A stretch of DNA of 40,352 bases from a virus. Both the position numbers and the translations under genes were made by a program. The stretch's first letter is position 1, and every line of letters starts with the position of its first letter. The stretch spans positions 1 through 40,352 of the IMG/VR virus record IMGVR_UViG_3300014720_000065, one strand, 5' to 3'. Of this stretch, positions 1 through 6,362 are shown in pieces. Under the pieces are notes generated by a model. That model was not told the origin of the DNA, did not search any database, and worked only from the letters and a program-made list of their open reading frames with translations.

Positions 1-65
1 CAATTTGCGCTAAATCCCATAACAGCATTACCCACAGCACGTACTTGTTTAGTGTTTGCAAACAT
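1..65 (-). CDS. Hypothetical protein, N-terminal fragment (runs off left edge)
   Basis: The first 21 codons of a minus-strand gene are visible (begins MFANTKQVRAVGNAV) before the window ends. The start is supported by an AGGAGCG ribosome site just upstream and its own consensus promoter at 93-121. The visible part shares the absence of TC and CC dinucleotides with the next three genes. No function can be assigned from 21 residues. Confidence 0.6.
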   Translation of the reverse strand, partial: MFANTKQVRAVGNAVMGFSAN

Positions 66-92
66 TGTGTCGCTCCTATTAACTAAAAACAA

Positions 93-121
93 AGTATAGC
101 ACAGCCTGCCCAAAATGTCAA
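93..121 (-). promoter_or_regulatory. sigma70-type promoter (TTGACA-17-TATACT)
   Basis: The minus strand reads TTGACA (121-116), 17 bp, then TATACT (98-93), with an extended -10 TGC just before it. It drives the gene at 65-1. An inverted repeat AGCACAGC/GCTGTGCT (98-105 and 125-132) brackets the -35 box. Confidence 0.85.
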
Positions 122-140
122 CCTGCTGTGCTAAAAACCC

Positions 141-623
141 TTATGCTGTCAGTGTTATTGCTTTGCGTATCTCGTCTGCTATGCCAAAAGCGTCGTAGCT
201 AGCACGTCCCTCGTCCTGCATACCCCATTCGCTAGTATGCACATTGCCTGCTGTCTCTGCACTAAAGCCGCAGTCTATAAGTATGTCTCTAAGTTGTTCG
301 TCAAAAGCATGTTCCCAATAAAACTGTCCCATCACTGCTGTAACGTCGTCTTCGCTGTGTATGTTGCGCAACAGCAGTACGCCCGTAGTCTGTGCAGTCT
401 CGTCGTTTTGCAAGCCCTCCATGTCCCAAGCAACATACATGTCGCCGTCGCAATAGCTAGCCTCTTCGCCTTCGTCTGCATCGTTATCTGTGCTAGCATA
501 CATGCCTACCTCTAGCACTTTAACGCCTGCAACAGTCAAGCCTCTGTCGCTAACGTCTACGCTAAAGCTAATCCCGTCTTTTTCTACTTCGCAAAATTGT
601 GCAATTTTTTGTGCATTAAACAT
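141..623 (-). CDS. Hypothetical acidic protein, proline-free
   Basis: 160 residues, rich in Asp/Glu, with no recognised domain. The ATG at 623 is chosen because AGGAGCG lies just upstream; an in-frame ATG at 638 has no such site. The coding strand contains no TC and no CC dinucleotide over its whole length. As a result there is no proline, serine is always AGC or AGT, and codons ending in C occur only as purine-C. It has its own promoter at 664-692 and is part of the compositional island at 1-1330. The function is unknown; its position suggests an early accessory gene. Confidence 0.7.
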   Translation of the reverse strand: MFNAQKIAQFCEVEKDGISFSVDVSDRGLTVAGVKVLEVGMYASTDNDADEGEEASYCDGDMYVAWDMEGLQNDETAQTTGVLLLRNIHSEDDVTAVMGQFYWEHAFDEQLRDILIDCGFSAETAGNVHTSEWGMQDEGRASYDAFGIADEIRKAITLTA

Positions 624-663
624 ATACGCTCCTAACAAGTTAAGTTAATTAAACAGCGTATGC

Positions 664-692
664 ATTATAACATACGCTGCCCAAAATGTCAA
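664..692 (-). promoter_or_regulatory. sigma70-type promoter (TTGACA-17-TATAAT)
   Basis: Perfect consensus -35 and -10 with 17-bp spacing on the minus strand, upstream of the gene starting at 623. The stop codon of the preceding gene (694-696) lies almost against the -35 box. Confidence 0.88.
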
Positions 693-693
693 G

Positions 694-921
694 TTAAATT
701 GTAGTGTACTTTCTGTATTCCTTGCCACCTACGTTGCTGTACCACAGCCCGTTAGTTTTCTTGTAATAGCCCTGCTTGTACCAGTTTTTAATTTGTGTTG
801 CGTGTTGCTGTCTCCCACGTTCTGCAATAGCGTCTTGCAGCGTCATCGCAATGCCTGCTGCGTCTACTGCTGCTTGCTGTGCTTGTTGTGCTGCGTGTTG
901 TGCTAGTGTTAAGTTACGCAT
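694..921 (-). CDS. Hypothetical small protein, Ala/Gln-rich, proline-free
   Basis: 75 residues. The N-terminal half is an Ala/Gln-rich likely helix (LAQHAAQQAQQAAVDAA). The C-terminal half is basic and aromatic (KNWYKQGYYKK, ending KEYRKYTTI), possibly nucleic-acid binding; that is inference. The start ATG at 921 follows AGGAGCGATA. The coding strand has no TC or CC and the protein has no proline, as in its neighbours. No family is recognised. Confidence 0.65.
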   Translation of the reverse strand: MRNLTLAQHAAQQAQQAAVDAAGIAMTLQDAIAERGRQQHATQIKNWYKQGYYKKTNGLWYSNVGGKEYRKYTTI

Positions 922-955
922 TATCGCTCCTTACAATTACTGTTTAAGTGTGTGT

Positions 956-984
956 ATAATAGCACATACTGTCCAAAATGTCAA
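956..984 (-). promoter_or_regulatory. sigma70-type promoter (TTGACA-17-TATTAT)
   Basis: Minus-strand -35 TTGACA at 984-979 and -10 TATTAT at 961-956, spacing 17, preceded by TGC. Serves the gene starting at 921. Confidence 0.83.
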
Positions 985-1008
985 GCACTATGCTAATAAC
1001 CCTACAGT

Positions 1009-1260
1009 TTAGTCAACAAATACAATATTATTAGTGCGCAGTGTTTGTTGTGCATTTTGCAACGCTTTGTTAATTGTTAACTGTTTATAATCTGCGCTGT
1101 CTTGCAAATTACATAAGTCTCCTGTGCTGTAATTTGCTGTGCGCACATTTACTGTGTTGTTAAAACTTACTAGCATACGGATAGTGTTTAGCTTTTTGTT
1201 AATTACAAATTTAGCAAATGCTTTTTGTGCTAGTGCTGCTGCTTTGTAAGTGTTTTGCAT
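1009..1260 (-). CDS. Hypothetical small protein, proline-free
   Basis: 83 residues, Asn/Gln/Ala-rich, with no recognised domain. The ATG at 1260 follows AAAGGAGCGCAAC. This gene holds the only exception to the TC/CC ban in the island: one ATC CGT codon pair (plus-strand GGA at 1179-1181). It has its own promoter at 1288-1316. Confidence 0.65.
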   Translation of the reverse strand: MQNTYKAAALAQKAFAKFVINKKLNTIRMLVSFNNTVNVRTANYSTGDLCNLQDSADYKQLTINKALQNAQQTLRTNNIVFVD

Positions 1261-1287
1261 GTTGCGCTCCTTTGTTTAAGTGTGTGT

Positions 1288-1316
1288 ATAATAGCACACT
1301 TTGTCCAAAATGTCAA
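1288..1316 (-). promoter_or_regulatory. sigma70-type promoter (TTGACA-17-TATTAT)
   Basis: -35 at 1316-1311, -10 TATTAT at 1293-1288, spacing 17, extended TGC. It marks the right-hand start of the GA/GG-free block. Confidence 0.85.
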
Positions 1317-1331
1317 CCAAAATGCCTAAAG

Positions 1332-1350
1332 ACCCTACAGCCTGTAGGGT
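1332..1350 (-). terminator. Compact hairpin between transcription units
   Basis: ACCCTACAG and CTGTAGGGT form a near-perfect inverted repeat between the terminator of the gene at 1427-1738 and the next promoter. There is no strong T-run on the minus strand. Related CCCTAC/GTAGGG hairpins recur in the same position before other promoters (11976-11996, 5745-5764). Confidence 0.45.
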
Positions 1351-1361
1351 TATTCGAGATC

Positions 1362-1394
1362 AAAAAAAGCCCACTGTACATGCATACAGTGGGC
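1362..1394 (-). terminator. Rho-independent terminator
   Basis: A 10-bp perfect stem (GCCCACTGTA at 1369-1378, pairing with 1385-1394) with a 6-base loop, followed on the minus strand by seven T (1368-1362). Ends the gene at 1427-1738. Confidence 0.85.
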
Positions 1395-1409
1395 CTAGGG
1401 CCGCTGACA

Positions 1410-1424
1410 CCGGGAGCGAATCGG
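1410..1424 (-). repeat. 3'-UTR repeat with exposed anti-Shine-Dalgarno sequence, copy 1
   Basis: On the minus strand this 15-mer reads CCGATTCGCTCCCGG, between a stop codon and its terminator. An identical copy lies at 9965-9979 in the same setting. The ends (CCG/CGG) can pair and leave ATTCGCTCC in a loop, complementary to the GGAGCGAAT of many leaders in the window. Confidence 0.6.
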
Positions 1425-1426
1425 GT

Positions 1427-1738
1427 TTATTCAGCGACAGTTTCTGCCTTCACGACAGTCGTTTTACTTACCTTGGCCTTTGCGGCCACAGGGTTCTTCT
1501 TGGCCACGTAGTCGATGGCAGCTTGTACATCTGCGCGACCGTGGGCGAAGTCTGTGTCGATCATGTGCTGAGCGATCTCGCCTTTGGTCATTTCATGTGG
1601 CAGGTCCACCAACTCGATATTGGTGTGGCCGTTCTTGGCCAGGATCTTGATACGCATGGTATCGTTGGCAAAGCGGATCTTGGTCTTGCCTTCAAGGGTG
1701 GAAACACCAGCAACCGCAAATTTCTTTTCTGTAGCCAT
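1427..1738 (-). CDS. Hypothetical basic phage protein
   Basis: 103 residues, in three parts: an N-terminal beta-rich half (FAVAGVSTLEGKTKIRFAND), a middle helical stretch, and a Lys/Ala/Val tail (AAKAKVSKTTVVKAETVAE). The ATG at 1738 follows GGAGATTTAG. It is a single-gene unit: promoter at 1794-1822, strong terminator at 1362-1394. The dedicated terminator suggests high expression. The basic tail could bind nucleic acid. No named family is recognised. Confidence 0.7.
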   Translation of the reverse strand: MATEKKFAVAGVSTLEGKTKIRFANDTMRIKILAKNGHTNIELVDLPHEMTKGEIAQHMIDTDFAHGRADVQAAIDYVAKKNPVAAKAKVSKTTVVKAETVAE

Positions 1739-1793
1739 TTCTAAATCTCCAAAGTGTGTGTAAAAGTGATATACCGTTTATTGGTATGCTTTA

Positions 1794-1822
1794 AATGTAG
1801 CATCATTCGATGCTGTTGTCAA
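1794..1822 (-). promoter_or_regulatory. sigma70-type promoter inside preceding gene (TTGACA-17-TACATT)
   Basis: -35 TTGACA at 1822-1817 lies inside the 3' end of the gene at 1803-2009; -10 TACATT at 1799-1794; spacing 17 and TGC before the -10. Drives the gene starting at 1738. Confidence 0.7.
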
Positions 1823-2009
1823 CCATCCGTTCGTCCAATCTAGACACTCGAATGGTCAATGCTTGCTTCTCGCCTACAGCAGAGATGAATTCATCATCGT
1901 AGATCAGATCCTGCATGGCGAGATCTATCAGTTGTTCAACCCGATCATGATCTGTGTCTCCGGCGTCAGCGCAGATAACTTCGAATCGGAAATTAAAGGT
2001 TTTCTTCAT
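1803..2009 (-). CDS. Hypothetical small protein
   Basis: 68 residues, acidic, alternating likely strands and helices (FNFRFEVICADAGD, then a helix with DRVEQLIDLAMQDLI). The ATG at 2009 follows AAAAAGGAG, which lies inside the upstream gene; the two overlap by 17 bp. Third gene of the unit that begins at 2921. No family recognised. Confidence 0.65.
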   Translation of the reverse strand: MKKTFNFRFEVICADAGDTDHDRVEQLIDLAMQDLIYDDEFISAVGEKQALTIRVSRLDERMVDNSIE

Positions 2010-2289
2010 TTTCCCAAAACTCCTTTTTCAATTGAAACATAACCAGTGCTTGATCTCTAAGATAGATAGCACTCTTATCCGAATCCCAAGCCCACTGAGG
2101 TTGGACACCATCGAATAGCTCTGGTCGGGCCAGGAATTGTTCGGCACTGGGACCAAATTGGCTCCACAGCCAGTTGCGAACAGAAATCCACTGCTGGACT
2201 CTGTTCTGCCTTGGACCACCTAGGAACTCGATTCGGTGTGTAAACACACCGTAGCCGTTATAGTTCCTGGTCAGTTTAACTATCCTCAC
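1993..2289 (-). CDS. Hypothetical protein, GTG start
   Basis: 98 residues. It begins MRIVKLTRNYNGYGVFTHRIEF (GTG start) and is rich in Trp and Gln in the middle. The GTG overlaps the upstream TGA as GTGA, so initiation is probably coupled to translation of the YubB-like gene. No family recognised. Confidence 0.65.
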   Translation of the reverse strand: MRIVKLTRNYNGYGVFTHRIEFLGGPRQNRVQQWISVRNWLWSQFGPSAEQFLARPELFDGVQPQWAWDSDKSAIYLRDQALVMFQLKKEFWENEENL

Positions 2290-2921
2290 AGGGTTTTCAA
2301 TTCGGCACGCTTCTCAGCGCCGTCCTTGATCCATTCTGTGAGCTCTTCCGTTTCTTCGTTGTCTGCTTCGTAGTCAGCCATCGACTCAGAGATACCAAAC
2401 ATATCGTCCAGTTCATCACCGATCGAGGCCCGCACGGTCTTAGAAGTCTCTCCGCCCAACTCATACATATCGTCGTAGCCATCTTCGAACTTGCCTACGA
2501 ATGCCATACCTGGTTCATAGTAATAAAGTGTGACTTCCAAACCCTGTTCAACCAACTCTTCAACTACTCCCATAGGAGGAGCCCAGGCGCTCTCAAACGG
2601 AGCAGAGAACCCTAGACCGTCTTCATCAACTTCGATACTGTACTCATCACCCACATCCCATTTGGTTCCCCAACGGTTGGTGCAGAAGTCATACCAACTT
2701 TGATAGCCAGTTGCGGCCACGGCCTCAGCACGGACGCGATCTGCTTCTGCCTGCTTGCTATCATCGCCGTAGTTAGTGGTAGTTTCTGGATTCTTTAGAA
2801 TCTCTGGCACTGGAATAACTGCATCGCAGAACTCACCACGCTTGAATGCGTCTGAGAGTCGCTGGATCTCTGCAGAGTTTGTGCCACGCACAGTAATATG
2901 ATTTGAACACCAATTAGGCAT
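2286..2921 (-). CDS. YubB/DUF1281 ferredoxin-like domain protein
   Basis: 211 residues beginning MPNWCSNHITVRG, the hallmark N-terminus of the YubB (DUF1281, ferredoxin-like) family found on plasmids and phages, whose function is unresolved. A middle segment (WYDFCTNRWGTKWDV) also fits that family. The C-terminal 40 residues are a very acidic helical tail. The start ATG follows AAAAGGAGCGAATT, with promoter 2952-2980. First gene of a three-gene unit with 1993-2289 and 1803-2009. Confidence 0.8.
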   Translation of the reverse strand: MPNWCSNHITVRGTNSAEIQRLSDAFKRGEFCDAVIPVPEILKNPETTTNYGDDSKQAEADRVRAEAVAATGYQSWYDFCTNRWGTKWDVGDEYSIEVDEDGLGFSAPFESAWAPPMGVVEELVEQGLEVTLYYYEPGMAFVGKFEDGYDDMYELGGETSKTVRASIGDELDDMFGISESMADYEADNEETEELTEWIKDGAEKRAELKTL

Positions 2922-2951
2922 AATTCGCTCCTTTTCTATCAGTATGTGTAT

Positions 2952-2980
2952 ATTATACGATCATTTGCTCAATGTGTCAA
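2952..2980 (-). promoter_or_regulatory. sigma70-type promoter (TTGACA-17-TATAAT)
   Basis: Full consensus -35 (2980-2975) and -10 (2957-2952), 17-bp spacer, minus strand. The -10 lies just past the stop codon of the preceding gene (2961-2963). Confidence 0.88.
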
Positions 2981-3185
2981 CCAATTTCTGATTCTGCAGA
3001 TCCTGATAGTTGCGTGTGATCCGAGCATCTACACTGCCGATGAGGTTGGATTCGATTTCTGTGGCATTTTTGCCACAGATCTGTTCAATGGTCCTAAGAA
3101 CCTTGCGTTCGGTCATAGGAGTCATCTCTATATTCTCCAGAGCATCAACAGCCCGACGAATGTATTCAAACTCTTGTGGGGTCAT
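2961..3185 (-). CDS. Hypothetical small protein
   Basis: 74 residues, mostly helical in appearance (MTPQEFEYIRRAVDALENI). Start and upstream stop share ATGA (3182-3185), so it is translationally coupled to 3182-3484. Its own 3' end runs into the next promoter. No family recognised. Confidence 0.65.
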   Translation of the reverse strand: MTPQEFEYIRRAVDALENIEMTPMTERKVLRTIEQICGKNATEIESNLIGSVDARITRNYQDLQNQKLVDTLSK

Positions 3186-3484
3186 CGCATCACTCCTGCC
3201 GGATCGAAGATACGCTGGATATCGCTGTCTTTGATCTGTTTAGCCAACAGTTCGTTCTTCTGCTTCTGTGCTGAGCGTAGCAGTCGCTCACGGATTTCTG
3301 CACGACGCTTCTTAGGCAGTTCTGCTATGACATCTCCCAGCAGCATAGAGTAGACACCGCAGGCATAGGCATAGGAACCATTGTGATTCTCACGAGCTGA
3401 CTTCTCTAGCTCATTGATAGCATCCCGGGTCTCCCGGCACTCCTCTAGGTATTCGTTAAACTTCTCTTGTGCTGATTTAGGCAT
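3182..3484 (-). CDS. Hypothetical helical protein
   Basis: 100 residues, charged and probably largely alpha-helical (AQEKFNEYLEECRETRDAINELEKSAREN). Starts at 3484 after AAGGAGCGAAT. First gene of a two-gene unit with 2961-3185. No family recognised. Confidence 0.68.
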   Translation of the reverse strand: MPKSAQEKFNEYLEECRETRDAINELEKSARENHNGSYAYACGVYSMLLGDVIAELPKKRRAEIRERLLRSAQKQKNELLAKQIKDSDIQRIFDPAGVMR

Positions 3485-3513
3485 ATTCGCTCCTTGTTTT
3501 TCAGTATCTGTAT

Positions 3514-3542
3514 ATTATACTACCATTCTGCCAAAGTGTCAA
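3514..3542 (-). promoter_or_regulatory. sigma70-type promoter (TTGACA-17-TATAAT)
   Basis: Full consensus. The TGA stop codon of the preceding gene (3541-3539) is embedded in the TTGACA box. Confidence 0.88.
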
Positions 3543-3829
3543 TCACCCGAATCAATCTGATATCGATCTCCACACTCTGAGCAGGTGTATTCTGTAAGAC
3601 AGCGTCCTACAGTCTTACTGGTATATTTGTGTGTACAAGGTACTCCATCTTTGTTCAAACGCACCTCACCTGTAGGGCGACCGAACATATACTGACCACC
3701 ACAATTGGTGCAGTCAAAGGTGTCAGTGGCTGCATCGTAGCCAGCGATAAAGGTCTTATACTTCTCCATGCTCTCGGGCACAGGTACTCGACCGCTACCG
3801 TTGCAAACTGGACAACATCCTTTTTCCAT
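3539..3829 (-). CDS. Zinc-ribbon / DnaJ-type CxxCxGxG protein
   Basis: 96 residues. CPVCNGSGRV near the N-terminus matches the DnaJ-type CxxCxGxG zinc motif; CTNCGGQY and CSECGDRY add two more CxxC pairs, giving a likely two-site zinc-ribbon protein. The ATG at 3829 follows AGGAGCGAAAG; the longer frame to 3850 lacks a ribosome site. Its stop codon lies inside the next promoter's -35 box. Likely a small zinc-binding adaptor; partner unknown. Confidence 0.75.
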   Translation of the reverse strand: MEKGCCPVCNGSGRVPVPESMEKYKTFIAGYDAATDTFDCTNCGGQYMFGRPTGEVRLNKDGVPCTHKYTSKTVGRCLTEYTCSECGDRYQIDSGD

Positions 3830-3859
3830 CTTTCGCTCCTTACTATTCACTATACCTAT

Positions 3860-3888
3860 AGTATAGCACCTCTAGCCCAAACTGTCAA
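3860..3888 (-). promoter_or_regulatory. sigma70-type promoter (TTGACA-17-TATACT)
   Basis: -35 at 3888-3883, -10 TATACT at 3865-3860, extended TGC. The start region CTATACTATAGGTATAG forms an imperfect palindrome that recurs at the promoters 4642-4670 and 6531-6559. Confidence 0.88.
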
Positions 3889-3912
3889 CCAAAATCTATA
3901 ATAACCCTACAC

Positions 3913-4161
3913 TTAGGCCGGGTATACAGAAAACGCAACAGCATCCCTCTTACGGGTGAAGCTAGGATCGATCTGATCAATCCTCGGGCCCCTGTACACG
4001 ATCCTGCCCCTGTATCCTAGCTTACGCAGCAGTGATTTAGTCCTATCAAGTTGCTGTATAGGGATCTGCTTGAATGTAGAACTCTCACCTCGAGGGCTGA
4101 CATACTGTCCCAAGAACTGTTTGTCCTCGTTGGCCAAACAAAAGAAACTAAACTGATCCAT
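3913..4161 (-). CDS. Hypothetical basic protein
   Basis: 82 residues, Arg/Lys-rich in the middle (LDRTKSLLRKLGYRGRIVYRG). The ATG at 4161 lies inside the upstream gene (14-bp overlap). Third gene of the unit starting at 4611. No family recognised. Confidence 0.62.
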   Translation of the reverse strand: MDQFSFFCLANEDKQFLGQYVSPRGESSTFKQIPIQQLDRTKSLLRKLGYRGRIVYRGPRIDQIDPSFTRKRDAVAFSVYPA

Positions 4162-4360
4162 AGTCTTTAACCATACGGTACAAAGGGTCTAATTCTTCAA
4201 TGTTCTCAAGTTCGTAATCATCGGATAACCAATCAACCCATTCCTCACGAACTGGGTTTTCATCCCGGACCAGATCACGTGCTTCCTCTTCGGATTCTGC
4301 CACAACCTCAAAGGTCTCAGCCACGATGCAGTTGCGCCAGAAGGTAAATTTCTTAGGCAC
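4148..4360 (-). CDS. Hypothetical acidic protein (DpnD/PcfM-like pattern)
   Basis: 70 residues, GTG start sharing one base with the upstream TAG (TAGTG). The pattern FEVVAESEEEARDLVRDEN resembles the small DpnD/PcfM-type proteins seen in phages and plasmids, a weak match. Translationally coupled within the 4611-3913 unit. Confidence 0.58.
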   Translation of the reverse strand: MPKKFTFWRNCIVAETFEVVAESEEEARDLVRDENPVREEWVDWLSDDYELENIEELDPLYRMVKDYGSV

Positions 4361-4611
4361 TATTCGTCCCCGTAGTAGCCGTAGTCCTCATCAGTACCGT
4401 AGCCGGCACTGGCCATGGCACTGTCAAAGTCCCCGTCCATATCACCAGGATCGCAGTCCGGGTCCCCTTCTAACACACGCTGAACCTCTTCAGGGGTCAC
4501 GTCCAGCGCATGGCTGATAACTAGGATGGTCTCAGCATCCTCGCCGAAGTCATCGCCCATGTCGTGGGCCATGCTCATAATGTCTTGCTCTAGTCTGTTG
4601 AAGTATCCCAT
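4360..4611 (-). CDS. Hypothetical strongly acidic protein
   Basis: 83 residues with a helix-turn-helix-like central part (ISHALDVTPEEVQRVLEGD) and a very acidic Gly/Tyr tail (GYGTDEDYGYYGDE). Starts after AAGGAGCGATAA; promoter 4642-4670. An acidic DNA-mimic-like protein is possible but unproven. Confidence 0.65.
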   Translation of the reverse strand: MGYFNRLEQDIMSMAHDMGDDFGEDAETILVISHALDVTPEEVQRVLEGDPDCDPGDMDGDFDSAMASAGYGTDEDYGYYGDE

Positions 4612-4641
4612 TTATCGCTCCTTATCATTTACTATACCTAT

Positions 4642-4670
4642 AGTATAGCACCTCTAGCCCAATCTGTCAA
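4642..4670 (-). promoter_or_regulatory. sigma70-type promoter (TTGACA-17-TATACT)
   Basis: -35 at 4670-4665, -10 at 4647-4642, spacing 17. The initiation-region palindrome is the same as at 3860-3888. Confidence 0.88.
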
Positions 4671-4688
4671 CCACTTTGGATGTGGCTT

Positions 4689-5036
4689 TTATGCCACAGA
4701 TTCCACGTGCTTACATTTGCCTCGGAATGTGAAGCCCGGGCAGGTGCAGGTCTTGTCCAGGACATTTACCCAGTACGAGTTGCCCTTAGATCCTTGGACT
4801 TCTAGAACCATTGGCTTTTCATCCTTGCATTCTGTGATGCATTCGAAGGGGTTGGGTTCGAGTTTTTCGAACTTACGGCCACGGCGGTCGATCTTGAGTT
4901 TGCCTGAGCCACGGATGATTTCACCTGTGCCCCAAGGCCTGTAGGCAACCACTCGATCGCCGTCGAGCAGGTAGTCGTGGTTGGGTTGCCGGTAGTCAAC
5001 GCCCGTCCAAACAGTGATTTCACGCACAGCCTCCAT
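4689..5036 (-). CDS. SWIM zinc-finger protein
   Basis: 115 residues. The C-terminus carries CTCPGFTFRGKCKHV, the CxCx(n)CxH signature of SWIM zinc fingers, which bind DNA or proteins. The N-terminal ~65 residues have an SH3-like feel (DYLLDGDRVVAYRPWGTGEII). The ATG at 5036 overlaps the upstream TAA as TAATG, so it is preferred to a TTG further upstream. Second gene of a two-gene unit. Confidence 0.78.
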   Translation of the reverse strand: MEAVREITVWTGVDYRQPNHDYLLDGDRVVAYRPWGTGEIIRGSGKLKIDRRGRKFEKLEPNPFECITECKDEKPMVLEVQGSKGNSYWVNVLDKTCTCPGFTFRGKCKHVESVA

Positions 5037-5302
5037 TAGCGCCAATCCTTCTTGTCCCCAAACCGCTCATTGTATTCATAGCCTGCGGCATACTCGCGGA
5101 CTTCTTCTGGAGTTAGGTTATCCACACGCGGACCCGAATCCCCACCTACTCCACCATAGTGCGGATCACTGCCACGACCGTAGTAAGAATCTGCCGAGCC
5201 GCGATCAAACAGGCACCCGTGCCGCTTGCGATCAAACTGCCAGCCACGCAGGGCTCGGACGATCTGCTCTTGCTCTGTTTCGGTTTTTAGTTTAATATAC
5301 AT
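5036..5302 (-). CDS. Hypothetical protein
   Basis: 88 residues, Gly/Tyr-rich centre (DSYYGRGSDPHYGGVGG), then NLTPEEVREYAAGYEYNERFG, a pattern seen in small phage proteins of unknown role. The start at 5302 follows AAGGAGCGAAG. Cotranscribed with the SWIM gene. Confidence 0.65.
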   Translation of the reverse strand: MYIKLKTETEQEQIVRALRGWQFDRKRHGCLFDRGSADSYYGRGSDPHYGGVGGDSGPRVDNLTPEEVREYAAGYEYNERFGDKKDWR

Positions 5303-5327
5303 CTTCGCTCCTTAACAATTAGTCTAT

Positions 5328-5356
5328 AGTATAGCACCGATCGCCCAAATTGTCAA
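5328..5356 (-). promoter_or_regulatory. sigma70-type promoter (TTGACA-17-TATACT)
   Basis: -35 at 5356-5351 contains the TGA stop of the preceding gene; -10 at 5333-5328. Confidence 0.88.
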
Positions 5357-5670
5357 GCGATTCGATATAATAACCCTGTGCTGGTCTGGGTCTTTGTTAC
5401 TCCCTGCTCTGCCCAGTAGGCTTCCATTTCCCGCAGTTGTTTGAGATTTTTTACAACGGGTTTGTCAATCTTGATTGACACTCGCTTGACGTTATAGGCT
5501 TCGTAGATCTTGCCCGCATAGAGCTCTCCCAGAGCAACCATCATACGGTCCACCTGCAGTTGCACAGAGGCACTCCAACGGCTCTTGTTGGCGATGCTCT
5601 TCATGCGAGCATCCTGCGCTGCCCACCATGCGCAGGGGGCTTTAAGAGTTGTTTTTTGATCAGTAATCAT
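5353..5670 (-). CDS. Hypothetical protein
   Basis: 105 residues beginning MITDQKTTLKAPCAWWAAQ, helical with a Lys/Val-rich segment (RVSIKIDKPVVKNLKQL). The ATG at 5670 follows GGAGCGAAGT; in-frame ATGs further upstream fall in the promoter and are rejected. Single-gene unit. Confidence 0.65.
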   Translation of the reverse strand: MITDQKTTLKAPCAWWAAQDARMKSIANKSRWSASVQLQVDRMMVALGELYAGKIYEAYNVKRVSIKIDKPVVKNLKQLREMEAYWAEQGVTKTQTSTGLLYRIA

Positions 5671-5700
5671 ACTTCGCTCCGTTTCGTTCACTGTACCCAT

Positions 5701-5729
5701 AGTATAGCACCAAGGAATCAAAATGTCAA
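5701..5729 (-). promoter_or_regulatory. sigma70-type promoter (TTGACA-17-TATACT)
   Basis: -35 at 5729-5724, -10 at 5706-5701, spacing 17, extended TGC. Confidence 0.87.
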
Positions 5730-5744
5730 CCGAAACGTTTAAAG

Positions 5745-5764
5745 ACCCTATGATCTTCTAGGGT
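5745..5764 (-). terminator. Short hairpin containing a stop codon
   Basis: ACCCTA and TAGGGT can pair (5745-5750 with 5759-5764); the TAG stop of the gene at 5748-6074 lies in the stem. It precedes a promoter, as do the other CCCTA hairpins. A weak or factor-dependent terminator at best. Confidence 0.35.
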
Positions 5765-6074
5765 ATTGTAGATGCTCAGCTTCTTTGCGTAGTCGTCCTG
5801 CTTTTTTGTAAAGCTCGTCAGCATTCCTACGAAGTTCAGCTGCTCTGGCATCTGTGAGATCAGAGCCCCCAAATTCTCTGAAGACATAGTATTCAACCAA
5901 CCTGTTCTTGATCATCGTAGGAAGGTCCATACCGACATCTTCTGGACAAATAAAACGGACAGGGCATTTACCCCATCCGCCGTATTCTAAGAACTCTGCG
6001 TAATAACGTCTGTGATCTTTGTTAGTAGGATCAAATGCCACTAACGGTCTGCAAAGGTATTCAAGTTTGCTCAT
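5748..6074 (-). CDS. Hypothetical protein
   Basis: 108 residues, aromatic N-terminal half (DHRRYYAEFLEYGGWGKCPVRF) and a helical basic C-terminus (RRNADELYKKAGRLRKEAEHL). It starts just after the TAG of the 54-codon gene upstream (one base between) and has no clear ribosome site, so it is probably coupled. Last gene of the unit from 6502. Confidence 0.65.
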   Translation of the reverse strand: MSKLEYLCRPLVAFDPTNKDHRRYYAEFLEYGGWGKCPVRFICPEDVGMDLPTMIKNRLVEYYVFREFGGSDLTDARAAELRRNADELYKKAGRLRKEAEHLQYPRRS

Positions 6075-6075
6075 T

Positions 6076-6240
6076 CTAGCTATTTACCGTCCCATACGGA
6101 TCACAGTCTATGATGTAGCAATCTTCGGGTTTTTCTTTAGGAAATGCTTTGTCCCATTCTGCAGGATCGATATAATCCTCATCTACGCAGTTGCCATCAT
6201 CGTCGTAGGTAGGATCTTCATTGATACGATGAAAAGTCAT
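6076..6240 (-). CDS. Hypothetical small acidic protein
   Basis: 54 residues (begins MTFHRINEDPTYDDDGNCV), very acidic. The start shares ATGA with the upstream stop. Third gene of a tightly overlapping four-gene unit (6502-5748). No family recognised. Confidence 0.6.
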   Translation of the reverse strand: MTFHRINEDPTYDDDGNCVDEDYIDPAEWDKAFPKEKPEDCYIIDCDPYGTVNS

Positions 6241-6362
6241 TTTACACTCTCTTTCATAATAGTCTGTGTTTTACCAACAGCCTTATCTACGGCACTGGCT
6301 ACTCCAGTGATGCCCACTGTAGCCACGAACATACCTGCGATGAACGCTAGTAGGATCTTCAT
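6237..6362 (-). CDS. Small membrane or exported protein
   Basis: 41 residues: an N-terminal hydrophobic segment (MKILLAFIAGMFVATVGITG) ending near VASA, which could be a signal peptide or single membrane anchor, followed by a short basic tail. Preceded by AGGAGCAACT; ATGA overlap at both ends. Confidence 0.62.
   Translation of the reverse strand: MKILLAFIAGMFVATVGITGVASAVDKAVGKTQTIMKESVK

Noticed and set aside
237-1012. Plus-strand frames in the GA/GG-free block
   Set aside because: With no GG or GA on this strand, no Shine-Dalgarno sequence can exist there; the minus-strand genes have clear leaders.
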